Assembly: GCA_963522175.1 (NCBI GenBank)
Contig: CAUQXC010000003.1
Span: 248,001-312,000, forward strand
Reading direction: 5' to 3'
From: CAKAHY01 sp963522175
GTDB lineage: Bacteria; Bacillota; Clostridia; Lachnospirales; Lachnospiraceae
DNA length: 64,000 nt
Shown: piece after piece, positions 8,970 to 16,293 of the stretch
Layout of the letters: every line of letters starts with the position of its first letter
How positions within the stretch are numbered: position 1 is the stretch's first letter
The notes under the pieces: generated by a model
Told to the model about the DNA's origin: nothing
Database searches by the model: none
The model's input: the letters and a program-made list of their open reading frames with translations, nothing else
Made by a program: the position numbers and the translations under genes

Positions 8970-8998
8970 ATTATACAATGTATTTTTTATAATGACAA
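8970..8998 (-). promoter_or_regulatory. Sigma-70-type promoter for serS
   Basis: On the minus strand TTGTCA and TATAAT are spaced by 17 bases, placing the start about 25 bases before the serS ATG. No T-box leader is present, because the leader would be too short to hold one. Confidence 0.75.
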
Positions 8999-9010
8999 TG
9001 TAAAATTACA

Positions 9011-10312
9011 TCATAATATTTCAATATCCTCATTATTCAGTATTTTTTCCACCGTTCTCATGGAACACATCTTTCCGCACATCGTACATGTATCCTCACA
9101 CTCCGGTTTTGAGAGATTTCTGTACTTTAGAGGTTTTTCCTTATCTATGGCAAGCCCAAACATTGTTTTCCAATCTCTTTCATACCTCGCCTTGCTCATG
9201 GCATTATCTATATCTCTTGCTCCTTTTACACCCTTTGCTATATCCGCCGCATGCGCCGCTATTTTTGTGGCTATTATGCCCTCCTTCATATCATCCAAAT
9301 CGGGAAGTCTCAAATGCTCAGCCGGTGTAACATAGCAAAGGAAATCCGCCCCCTTGGACGCCGCCAAAGCTCCTCCTATGGCACTTGTTATATGGTCGTA
9401 GCCCGGTGCTATATCACTTACCAAAGGTCCCAATATATAAAAAGGCGCATTATGGCAAATTGTTTTTTCCATAACCACATTTGCCTCTATCTGATCCAAA
9501 GAAACATGGCCGGGACCTTCTATCATAACCTGAACATTTCTTTCCCACGCTCTTTTGGTGAGTTCACCGAGATTTATCAACTCCTGTATCTGTATACCGT
9601 CGGAAGCATCATTTATGCAACCGGGTCTGCAGGCATCTCCCAGACTGAGGGTTACATCATATTTTTCACATATATCAAGGATTTCATCAAACTGTGTAAA
9701 TATAGGGTTTTCCTTATCATTAAGCTCCATCCACGCAAAAAGTAAAGAGCCGCCCCTTGATACTATTTTTGTTATTCTGTCGTAGTTTCTCACCTTTTTT
9801 GCTATATCTCTTGTAAGCCCCGCATGTATCGTTATAAAATCAACCCCGTCCTTTGCGTGTTGCTCTATAACTCTTAAAAATTCTTTTTCATCTATATCTT
9901 TCAATTCCTTATCGAGATAGCCGACAGCATCGTACATGGGAACCGTTCCTACCATAGCCGTGGATATTTCTATCAACTTTTCCCTGAATTTACCTGTCTT
10001 TCCGTAGTTTGACAAATCCATTATGGATTCGGCTTTCATTTTTATCGCCGTTCTTACTTTTTCAAGCTCCGTTTCAAAATTCATGCTGTCCTTTGAAATA
10101 CCCAGATTTACATTAATCTTGGTTCTCAAGCCCTCTCCCACACCCTCCGGGCTTATTGACTTATGATTTTTATTGCAGGGTATAACTATCTTGCCTTCTG
10201 CAATTTTTTCTCTCAGTAAATCCGGATTCATAGCCTCTTTTTCTGCCACCGTCCTCATTTCTTCGGTTATTATACCCTTCTTTGCGGCATCCATTTGTGT
10301 AGTGTAATTCAT
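9011..10312 (-). CDS. thiC: Phosphomethylpyrimidine synthase
   Basis: ThiC is a radical-SAM enzyme that rearranges aminoimidazole ribotide into the HMP pyrimidine of thiamine. The 433-residue length and the C-terminal cluster motif CTMCGKMC (C-x2-C-x3-C) match the short clostridial ThiC. The central GDACRPGCINDASD and IEGPGHVSL segments are family hallmarks. A GGGGGAGA site precedes the ATG. It stands alone, with no thiD, thiE or thiazole genes beside it, and is governed by a TPP riboswitch. Confidence 0.97.
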   Translation of the reverse strand: MNYTTQMDAAKKGIITEEMRTVAEKEAMNPDLLREKIAEGKIVIPCNKNHKSISPEGVGEGLRTKINVNLGISKDSMNFETELEKVRTAIKMKAESIMDLSNYGKTGKFREKLIEISTAMVGTVPMYDAVGYLDKELKDIDEKEFLRVIEQHAKDGVDFITIHAGLTRDIAKKVRNYDRITKIVSRGGSLLFAWMELNDKENPIFTQFDEILDICEKYDVTLSLGDACRPGCINDASDGIQIQELINLGELTKRAWERNVQVMIEGPGHVSLDQIEANVVMEKTICHNAPFYILGPLVSDIAPGYDHITSAIGGALAASKGADFLCYVTPAEHLRLPDLDDMKEGIIATKIAAHAADIAKGVKGARDIDNAMSKARYERDWKTMFGLAIDKEKPLKYRNLSKPECEDTCTMCGKMCSMRTVEKILNNEDIEIL

Positions 10313-10361
10313 TTAAAAATTCTCCCCCTTAAATTTTTAAAAACCATAAAAAGCCGGGCAT

Positions 10362-10393
10362 AAAAAAGGACGCATTCCAAAAGAAAACGTCCC
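10362..10393 (-). terminator. Riboswitch expression-platform terminator
   Basis: On the minus strand GGGACG and CGTCC flank a loop of about 20 bases and are followed by TTTTTT. It lies between the TPP aptamer and thiC, so TPP binding would be expected to favour it and end the transcript. Confidence 0.8.
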
Positions 10394-10413
10394 TAATCTG
10401 TATTTTATTATAT

Positions 10414-10492
10414 TCGCTTCCCTTCGCAAGCATTATCTTGAGCAGGTTTCAGGGTTCTGATAAATCAGTCTCAGCAAAAGCACCCCCAGCCG
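10414..10492 (-). promoter_or_regulatory. TPP riboswitch (thi box)
   Basis: Read on the minus strand, the element contains GGGGGTGC, CTGAGA, ACCCTGAAACCTG, GATAATGC and GCGAAGGGAAGCG in the canonical order of the thiamine pyrophosphate aptamer. It sits about 100 bases upstream of thiC with a terminator between. A weak promoter candidate (TTTTCA, 17 bases, TAAGAT) lies just upstream, near 10515-10545. Confidence 0.95.
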
Positions 10493-10599
10493 TTTATTAA
10501 GTTTTGTATGTATCTTAGCATAAAAAATGCGGAATGAAAAGAGAAAACTCATCTTGTAAAATATTACTTTTTCCGAAGTTTTTATCCGGATTCCTCCCT

Positions 10600-12189
10600 T
10601 TATTCTACAATGTCAAGGGCTTTCCTTTGGAGCTCAAGCCCTTTTATATACCTTTTTGTAAATTCTTCAAAGCCTTCAATTTCTTCTTTGCCGGGGATAA
10701 TCTCGGTACTTTTTTCATCTTTAAAGATTTTATCCGCAAGAAAATCATTCAAAGAGCTTCTTTTTTCCAAGGTACTGTACAAGGCAAGAACCGCTATTCC
10801 GAAAGCTCCGCCCTCGCTTGCGTTTTCTCTGACTATAACCGGCGCCTTTATAGCGGCCGCCAGATATCTTTGTCCCACTTCTTTGGTTTTAAACAAACCT
10901 CCATGCCCGTACATGCTGTCTATCTTAGCATTTTCCTCTTCAGTCAAAATATCCAGCCCTACCTTTACGGCCGTTAAGGACGAATATAAATGTGCCTTCA
11001 TAAAATTAGCCAAAGTAAACTTATCCTTTAAACCTCTTAAAAACAGGGGTCTGCCGTCATTCAAATGAAAAATACCTTCTCCCGAATAATATCCGTAACT
11101 TAACAAGCCTCCGCAAGATAAATCCCCCTCCAAAGACTTTGTATACAATTTTTCATACAAATCTTTATCGCTAACCTCGACTCCGAGCAGGGCTGAAAAC
11201 TCCTTAAATACACCTATCCATGCATTCAGATCGCTTGTACCGTTGTTGGCATGCGACATGGCAACAGGATGCCCCTCCGGCGTGGTAACTATATCTATCT
11301 CCCTGTAATACTTTTTAAGTTCTTTTTCCAAAACCAGCATGGCAAACATACTCGTTCCTGCAGAAAAATTTCCGGTTTTCGGACTGACCGCTCCGGTTGC
11401 GACCATTCCGGTTCCGGCATCACCCTCAGGAGGGCAAAAAGGAATATTCTCCTCGATTTCTCCGCTTTCATCCAACAATAAACTGCCCTCTTTACTGAGT
11501 TTTCCCGCAAAATCTCCCGCAAGCATAACTTTCGGCAAAATATCCTTTAACCTGAAGGCATAAGAAGAAGCCTTCAAAATATTATCGAACTTTTCTGCAT
11601 ACTCCGCATTGTAATCCTTTTTATCACTGTCTATAGGAAACATGCCGGAGGCATCTCCCACACCCAAGACCTTTTCTCCGGTCAACAGAAAATGTACATA
11701 TCCTGCAAGTGTGGTCATATACGTAATATCTTTTACATGCTCCTCTTTATCGAGTATTCTTTGATACAGGTGTGCTACAGACCATCTGAGGGGTATATTG
11801 AATTTAAACAATTCGGTAAGTTCATCCGCCGCCTTCTCCGTATTGCTGTTTCTCCATGTCTGAAAAGGAGCCAATAAATTTCCGTTTTTGTCCAAGGCAA
11901 GATAACCGTGCATCATGCCGCTTATACCTATGCTCAAAAACTTTTTCAAACTTACACCGTATTCTTTTAAAACATTGTCCTTTAAGTTTTTATAACAGCT
12001 TCTCAGTCCAAGCTTGACCTCTTTTATATCATAAGTCCATATCCCGTCTATAAGAGAATTTTCCCACTCATATATGCCGCTTCCCAAAGCTTGACCCTCG
12101 GTATCTATGAGTACCGCCTTTATCCTTGTAGAGCCGAATTCTATTCCGAGACTTACTTTTCCGTTTTCTATGCATTGCACCTTAGTCAT
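10600..12189 (-). CDS. FGGY-family carbohydrate kinase, xylulokinase/ribulokinase-like
   Basis: The 529-residue protein has the FGGY N-terminal ATPase fold (GIEFGSTRIKAVLID), the sugar-binding MMHGYLAL and WRNSNTEKAAD regions, the second-domain phosphate loop FSAGTSMFAMLVL and the late GGLFKTKEVGQRYLAAAI segment. It should phosphorylate a pentulose or hexulose. No isomerase, aldolase or transporter is adjacent, so the sugar cannot be named. It stands as its own unit with a promoter at 12220-12248. Confidence 0.85.
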   Translation of the reverse strand: MTKVQCIENGKVSLGIEFGSTRIKAVLIDTEGQALGSGIYEWENSLIDGIWTYDIKEVKLGLRSCYKNLKDNVLKEYGVSLKKFLSIGISGMMHGYLALDKNGNLLAPFQTWRNSNTEKAADELTELFKFNIPLRWSVAHLYQRILDKEEHVKDITYMTTLAGYVHFLLTGEKVLGVGDASGMFPIDSDKKDYNAEYAEKFDNILKASSYAFRLKDILPKVMLAGDFAGKLSKEGSLLLDESGEIEENIPFCPPEGDAGTGMVATGAVSPKTGNFSAGTSMFAMLVLEKELKKYYREIDIVTTPEGHPVAMSHANNGTSDLNAWIGVFKEFSALLGVEVSDKDLYEKLYTKSLEGDLSCGGLLSYGYYSGEGIFHLNDGRPLFLRGLKDKFTLANFMKAHLYSSLTAVKVGLDILTEEENAKIDSMYGHGGLFKTKEVGQRYLAAAIKAPVIVRENASEGGAFGIAVLALYSTLEKRSSLNDFLADKIFKDEKSTEIIPGKEEIEGFEEFTKRYIKGLELQRKALDIVE

Positions 12190-12219
12190 AGTGTATCTCC
12201 TTTCCCGATTATATAAAAA

Positions 12220-12248
12220 ATTATACTACTCCGCCTAAAGTTTTACAA
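12220..12248 (-). promoter_or_regulatory. Promoter for the FGGY kinase gene
   Basis: On the minus strand TTGTAA, a 17-base spacer and TATAAT precede the ATG by about 30 bases. A second TATAAT follows the first within 10 bases. No cre-like palindrome was evident. Confidence 0.55.
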
Positions 12249-12271
12249 CGTAATCAAAAAATATTCACTGC

Positions 12272-12306
12272 AAAAAGCTCCGAATATCTATACACATTCG
12301 GAGCCT
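12272..12306 (-). terminator. Terminator after the 74-residue acidic protein gene
   Basis: On the minus strand GGCTCCGAAT and ATTCGGAGC form a stem followed by TTTTTG. It lies 30 bases beyond the stop of the small gene at 12337. Confidence 0.85.
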
Positions 12307-12336
12307 TTCAAACTTTATATTTTATCAACAATTCAC

Positions 12337-12561
12337 CTACATCAGCTTACTTATAATAGATATTATTTTTACTACGTTTCCCAAATCCTCCTCTATTGTA
12401 CCTACCGAATTTCCATCCTCATCCTCTTCATATCTTTCCTGGATAGCTGTAGCACAATCTCCCGCAAAGTCAATAAGGTTGGAACCTGCTTCCTCAACTG
12501 CATTAAGAGTATTATCTACAGCATAATTCAATTCATCTATTATATCAAATATATCAAACAT
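12337..12561 (-). CDS. Small acidic protein of unknown function, 74 residues
   Basis: I do not recognise this protein. It is strongly acidic in the middle (EERYEEDEDGN) and has a possible amphipathic helix at the N-terminus (MFDIFDIIDELNYAVDNTL). A strong GGAGGT site and a downstream hairpin terminator support it as a real gene. It is transcribed away from the neighbouring WYL gene, so the two share an intergenic region of 240 bases at 12562-12800. That region is very A/T-rich and holds no repeat array or other gene that I can see. Confidence 0.6.
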   Translation of the reverse strand: MFDIFDIIDELNYAVDNTLNAVEEAGSNLIDFAGDCATAIQERYEEDEDGNSVGTIEEDLGNVVKIISIISKLM

Positions 12562-12800
12562 TGTATTTTCTCACCTCCTTTTTTCCATCACTTTAGATTT
12601 CTGTTATCGGTTTTTTGCTGCTTAATGTCGTTCCTTGTAATACATATTCTATCAAAGCCGTTCCAAAATAAATAGGGCATCTTTTTTTATTATTTTGTTA
12701 CTATTAATATATAAGAACTCATATTTAAAGGTATTATTATTGATTTTAAGCTTTATTTTTGTTACTATATACTAACAAAAATAAACAAGGAGGTTCCATT

Positions 12801-13859
12801 ATGGGATTTGTGTATTCAATAGATGAAGAGCAACATAAACTGCGAATAAATTTGAGCGAAAGAGCATTCTGTATAATGCTCAATGATATGCAAACCTTCT
12901 CTTTTAAGTCGAGATCCGGATTTATTAACACTGTTTTTTCTAATTACTACGAGGACGCCAAATCTTCAATATCGTTATATCTCAAAAAAAAGAAAGAGAC
13001 TCTTGAGAACTTACTTAGTTCTTCTACCCTTTCCGATGATAACAGAGCTGTAGCTGTTAAGTACCTTGTTGATAATGAAATGGCGATTCTTAAGGAGAGC
13101 GCAAGTAATATCAGTAAAGAGAAAGGCAAAAGCTTACTTTACTATATAAACAAGGCTAACTTTGAAATTCTTACCGCCGATGATTTTAAAGAAAATATTT
13201 ACTATGACGAAAGACTCTCCGTATATATAAAATGTTTGCTGGAAGAATACTTTTCACTTTCATTTATAGAACGCTTAAAAATCGTTAAGAAAAAAATCTA
13301 CAACACAATAAATATAGCCATAAAAGCCGGTGTATCTTTGGAAATAGATTTAAAAACAGATAATGAAGAAAAGAGCTTTATAGTTTATCCTTATAAAATA
13401 GTTCCGAATGTACTGCATACCTACGATTACCTCACTTGCTATTCCTACGAAAAACAAAAAAATCCCGCCTCAAAAACAATATCTTCTTTTTCACTTGTTC
13501 GCTTACAGGAAAGCGACATAAAATTGCTTCATAATTTAAGCTTTAACTTAAATAAAAATGAAATTCTTGCTTTAGAAAATAAGATGTCTAAAGTAAGTGC
13601 CACATATTTACTTGGCGAAGAAACAAAGGTTGTAGTCAAGCTTTCAGAAAAAGGCGAAAGACTTTTGAAAACAATACTTAACTCAAAGCCCGTAAAAACA
13701 GAAAAGGTCGGAGAAGGGCTCTATCACTTTTTTTGCAGCGAAGAGCAGGCATATAATTACTTTTTTTCTTTTTCAGCAGAAGCCGAAATACTGTCTCCGC
13801 CTGCATTACGTGAAAAGCTCAAGCACAGCTATCAAAGCGGATTAAAAAACTATCTGTAA
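12801..13859 (+). CDS. WYL-domain regulator, CRISPR-associated type
   Basis: The 352-residue protein has a short ribbon-helix-helix-like N-terminus (about residues 10-45, INLSERAFCIMLNDM), a helical middle, a WYL core (VYPYKIVPNVLHTYDYLTCY) and a C-terminal WCX-like tail (NYFFSFSAEAEILSPPALRE). The start is ATG 12801, set by AAGGAGGT eight bases upstream; an in-frame start at 12759 lacks a site. WYL proteins bind nucleic acid ligands and are recurrent neighbours of CRISPR-cas loci, including type VI-D, where a WYL protein modulates the effector. Here it converges with cas2. The role is inferred from that context. Confidence 0.75.
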   Translation: MGFVYSIDEEQHKLRINLSERAFCIMLNDMQTFSFKSRSGFINTVFSNYYEDAKSSISLYLKKKKETLENLLSSSTLSDDNRAVAVKYLVDNEMAILKESASNISKEKGKSLLYYINKANFEILTADDFKENIYYDERLSVYIKCLLEEYFSLSFIERLKIVKKKIYNTINIAIKAGVSLEIDLKTDNEEKSFIVYPYKIVPNVLHTYDYLTCYSYEKQKNPASKTISSFSLVRLQESDIKLLHNLSFNLNKNEILALENKMSKVSATYLLGEETKVVVKLSEKGERLLKTILNSKPVKTEKVGEGLYHFFCSEEQAYNYFFSFSAEAEILSPPALREKLKHSYQSGLKNYL

Positions 13860-13864
13860 TACTG

Positions 13865-13925
13865 AAAAAGTACGGCAATTGATAAATATCACGATAATGA
13901 TACTTATCTCCTACCGTACTTTTTT
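13865..13925. terminator. Long bidirectional hairpin between the WYL gene and cas2
   Basis: AAAAAGTACGG (13865-13875) pairs with CCGTACTTTTTT (13914-13925), and an inner near-perfect repeat (GATAAATATC/GATACTTATC) extends the structure. A-runs and T-runs on both sides let it terminate both converging genes. Confidence 0.85.
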
Positions 13926-13942
13926 GTTTTTATTTTATATTT

Positions 13943-14278
13943 TTAAATCACAATGATATCATCATCTTCGCTGTAATCTTGTTTTCCTATAACCGTAATC
14001 TCTTCCTTTCCGTAAAGCTTATATACCCTTACATTATCATCTTCATCAAGTAAAAGTCTTAACCCCCTCATCATCTTTTCATATACCTTTGAAGCAAGTC
14101 GGGCTTCAAAAGAAGATTTCTGTACTCTTATCCCGAATTTCGAAAGGTACTTTGAAAGCTTCAATCTCTTTTTATTATCTACTATATCGTATATTACCAA
14201 AACTGTATATTTTTTTGATGAAATACTTATTTCCTTATCATCCTCGTACAGTTCATCATTAAAATCTTTTAACATCAT
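13943..14278 (-). CDS. cas2: CRISPR-associated endonuclease Cas2
   Basis: The 111-residue protein contains the Cas2 ferredoxin-like core with the first strand YTVLVIYDIVDNKKR, whose Asp is the usual metal ligand, then LSKYLSKFGIRVQKSSFEA. An acidic extension of about 20 residues precedes the core. The gene overlaps cas1 by four bases (ATGA), the usual coupled arrangement. Cas2 bridges two Cas1 dimers in the spacer-integration complex. No array or interference gene is visible in the window, so this is an orphan adaptation gene. Confidence 0.9.
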   Translation of the reverse strand: MMLKDFNDELYEDDKEISISSKKYTVLVIYDIVDNKKRLKLSKYLSKFGIRVQKSSFEARLASKVYEKMMRGLRLLLDEDDNVRVYKLYGKEEITVIGKQDYSEDDDIIVI

Positions 14279-14937
14279 CTTAACCTCAACGGCTTATACA
14301 AGCCTACATCTTCCTGCTCTATGCATTTTGCAAGGCTTTTAACCTGCCACCATATCCCTCTTCTGTAGCTCATAGGATTTTCCGTAATTTCCAGATAATT
14401 CATCGATGAATTAAGTTTTGATTCTAATTTTCTGATTATAATTTTTATACCTTTATCAGAAATAATTACAGCTTTTGATGAAGAATCCTTCGAAAACTCA
14501 TTTATACTTATTTCTCTCCCTCTTATCAGACTTAATACCAAGGAATCCACAAGTACCGCTCTCCATTCCTCCAGAAGGTCACTAACCAATGCGGGGTGAC
14601 TTTGCTTTGTCTGATGTATAAAACCAAGGTAGGGATTTATACTTCTTTGATCCAGTTCAGCAAAAATCTCATAAAACACAAGAGTATACGCAAAACTCAA
14701 CATTGAATTGAAGGGATCTTGAGGCGGACGCTTATTTCTGCCTTTAAACTTAAATTCGTCTCCGACAATTTTTGAAAGTGCCGAAAAGTATTTCCTTGCG
14801 GCAATACCTTCATATCCCATTATTTCTTCTATAGTATCAGCTTCCTTTATTTTTTTCTCGAATACACATAATGCGCCGCATTCGCTTTTTATATCAGCTT
14901 CTCCTGGAAAATTCCTCGCATTGTTGTAATATAACAT
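14275..14937 (-). pseudogene. cas1: cas1, 5'-truncated by an IS3-family element
   Basis: The remaining 220 codons encode the helical C-terminal domain of Cas1: MGYEGIAARKYFSAL with the metal-binding Glu, KRPPQDPFNSMLSFAYTLVF, SHPALVSDLLEEWRAVLVD with the later catalytic His and acidic residues, and EISINEF. A full Cas1 has about 100 more N-terminal residues forming the beta domain. These are missing, because the frame runs into insertion sequence DNA at about 14922-14940. The missing half is not on the far side of the element, so a deletion accompanied the insertion. Spacer acquisition should be lost. The subtype cannot be decided. Confidence 0.85.
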
Positions 14938-14996
14938 AGTTGTAACATCTTGACCTAATAAGTTAAAATATCTTAGAAGGAAAAGAGGTAGTTATA

Positions 14997-15281
14997 ATGA
15001 GAAAATATTTTGAGCCTGAATTTAAGAAGAAGATTGTTCGTCTTCATCTTGAGGATGGGAGAACCATCCGTAGTCTTGCAGCGGAATACAGTATATCCAA
15101 AGCAAGTATTTCTAACCGGGTATCCCAGTTTCGCAAAGAATGCCAAAATAATGAAGAAGCCAAAGCCGATTACGATTATATGAAAGAGAACCTTAATCTT
15201 AAAAAACAGTTAGCAGAACTTCAAAAGGAAAATGATTTCTTAAAAAAAGCGGCGGCATTCTTTGCAAAGGAAATCGATTAG
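14997..15281 (+). CDS. IS3-family OrfA, copy A
   Basis: The 94-residue protein has a helix-turn-helix (EPEFKKKIVRLHLEDGRT, then SKASISNRV) and a leucine-zipper-like tail ending KKAAAFFAKEID. A run of seven A followed by G at 15242-15249 is the expected slippery site for a -1 frameshift into orfB. A GAAAAGAGG site precedes the ATG. Confidence 0.85.
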   Translation: MRKYFEPEFKKKIVRLHLEDGRTIRSLAAEYSISKASISNRVSQFRKECQNNEEAKADYDYMKENLNLKKQLAELQKENDFLKKAAAFFAKEID

Positions 15282-15928
15282 CGGCATATCGATTTATTAG
15301 AGAGCAACATGAGAAGTTCGGTCTACGATGGCTTCTCAGAAAATTAAGCATCTGCCCTAACGCATATTATAATTACTTAAAAAAACAAAAGGCAGAGTAT
15401 CATCAGAACAAGGCAGAGATAAAATCAGTTATATCTAATATTTATCATTCCCATGGAGGAGTGGACGGTTACAGAACTATTCATGCATATTTAACTCGTA
15501 AAGGCTATAGAATCAGCCGTTTAACAGTTCATAAATACATGAATACGGAACTAAAGCTATATTCCGTAGTCCGTAAGAGAAAACCTGCTTATGAATATGG
15601 AGAAGCTCATAAGGTATTTGAGAACAAGCTTGTGCAGGATTTTAAAGCAGATGATATTAATCAAAAATGGTGTACTGATTTTACTTACCTTGCTCCTCTA
15701 AATGGTGACAAGAGATACAATTGCTCTATAATTGATCTGTATGATCGGAGTATAGTTGCAAGTATTACAGACAAACATATAGCCGCCGCATTAGCTAAAG
15801 AAACCCTGCAAAAAGCCATAGATTCTCAGCCGGTAATAAATACAAGGCGGCTTATGTTGCACTCAGATCAAGGGAGTCAGTATACTTCTAAGGAGTTCAT
15901 AGAATACTGTACTAAAATTGCCCTATAA
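15248..15928 (+). pseudogene. IS3-family OrfB transposase, copy A, 3'-truncated
   Basis: After a -1 shift at 15248 the frame reads 226 residues, including LLRKLSICPNAYYNYLKK, the HTH_21 segment DGYRTIHAYLTRKGYRISR, and an rve core with WCTDFTYL (first Asp) and LHSDQGSQYTS (second Asp). It stops soon after SKEFIEYC and so lacks the catalytic Glu and the C-terminus present in the copy at 52058-52951. It is therefore inactive by itself. Confidence 0.85.
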
Positions 15929-15971
15929 TAGCAATTAGGTCATACTGTTACAAAAATGCTTGACCACAACA

Positions 15972-16251
15972 CCCGAACCATTTCACACTCAAGCATACCT
16001 TGTATGCTATTCGAAAAAAGCCAAGGATGAAGAAAGGGATAAAATCGTAGCGTCTTTCTCAATGACCATACTCTCGTCCCGAAAAAATAGAATCACTTTC
16101 CAACGATGATGTGTATCTTTTTAATTGCACACAACAACAAATGTTCAATTATTTCTTTTCATTCAGCGCTGATGCAGAAATTATCAGTCCTGAATACTTA
16201 AGAAACTGCTTTACGAGCGTAGATGAGAAAGCTTCGAAGCAATATTCTTAA
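15972..16251 (+). pseudogene. Second WYL-domain gene, 3' remnant with a frame change
   Basis: Two adjoining frames give EPFHTQAYLVCYSKKAKDEE, then VYLFNCTQQQMFNYFFSFSA, then DAEIISPEYLRNC and a stop. They align with the WYL core and the C-terminal tail of the intact protein at 12801-13859 (HTYDYLTCYSYE and NYFFSFSAEAEILSPPALRE). The 5' part is removed by the insertion sequence and an internal stretch is lost. It shows that the ancestral locus had two related WYL genes. Confidence 0.75.
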
Positions 16252-16293
16252 GATGATAAAATATCAAATCCACAGAGTAACCCAATCGGGCAA

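Larger units (their letters stand above)
14922..15967 (+). mobile_element. IS3-family (IS150-like) insertion sequence, internally deleted copy A
   Basis: The right end, TGTTACAAAAATGCTTGACCA, is shared with copies near 52.9 kb and 57.6 kb. The left end (GTTGTAACA near 14940) resembles the left end of the complete copy at 51727. The left boundary is uncertain by about 15 bases. Compared with the complete copy, roughly 200 bases are missing from the 3' part of orfB. It truncates cas1 on its left and a WYL gene on its right. Confidence 0.8.

Noticed and set aside
12562..16293. A CRISPR repeat array near the cas relics.
   Set aside because: I read the intergenic stretches on both strands and saw no regularly spaced repeats. 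The inverted repeats near 13.9 kb form a terminator.
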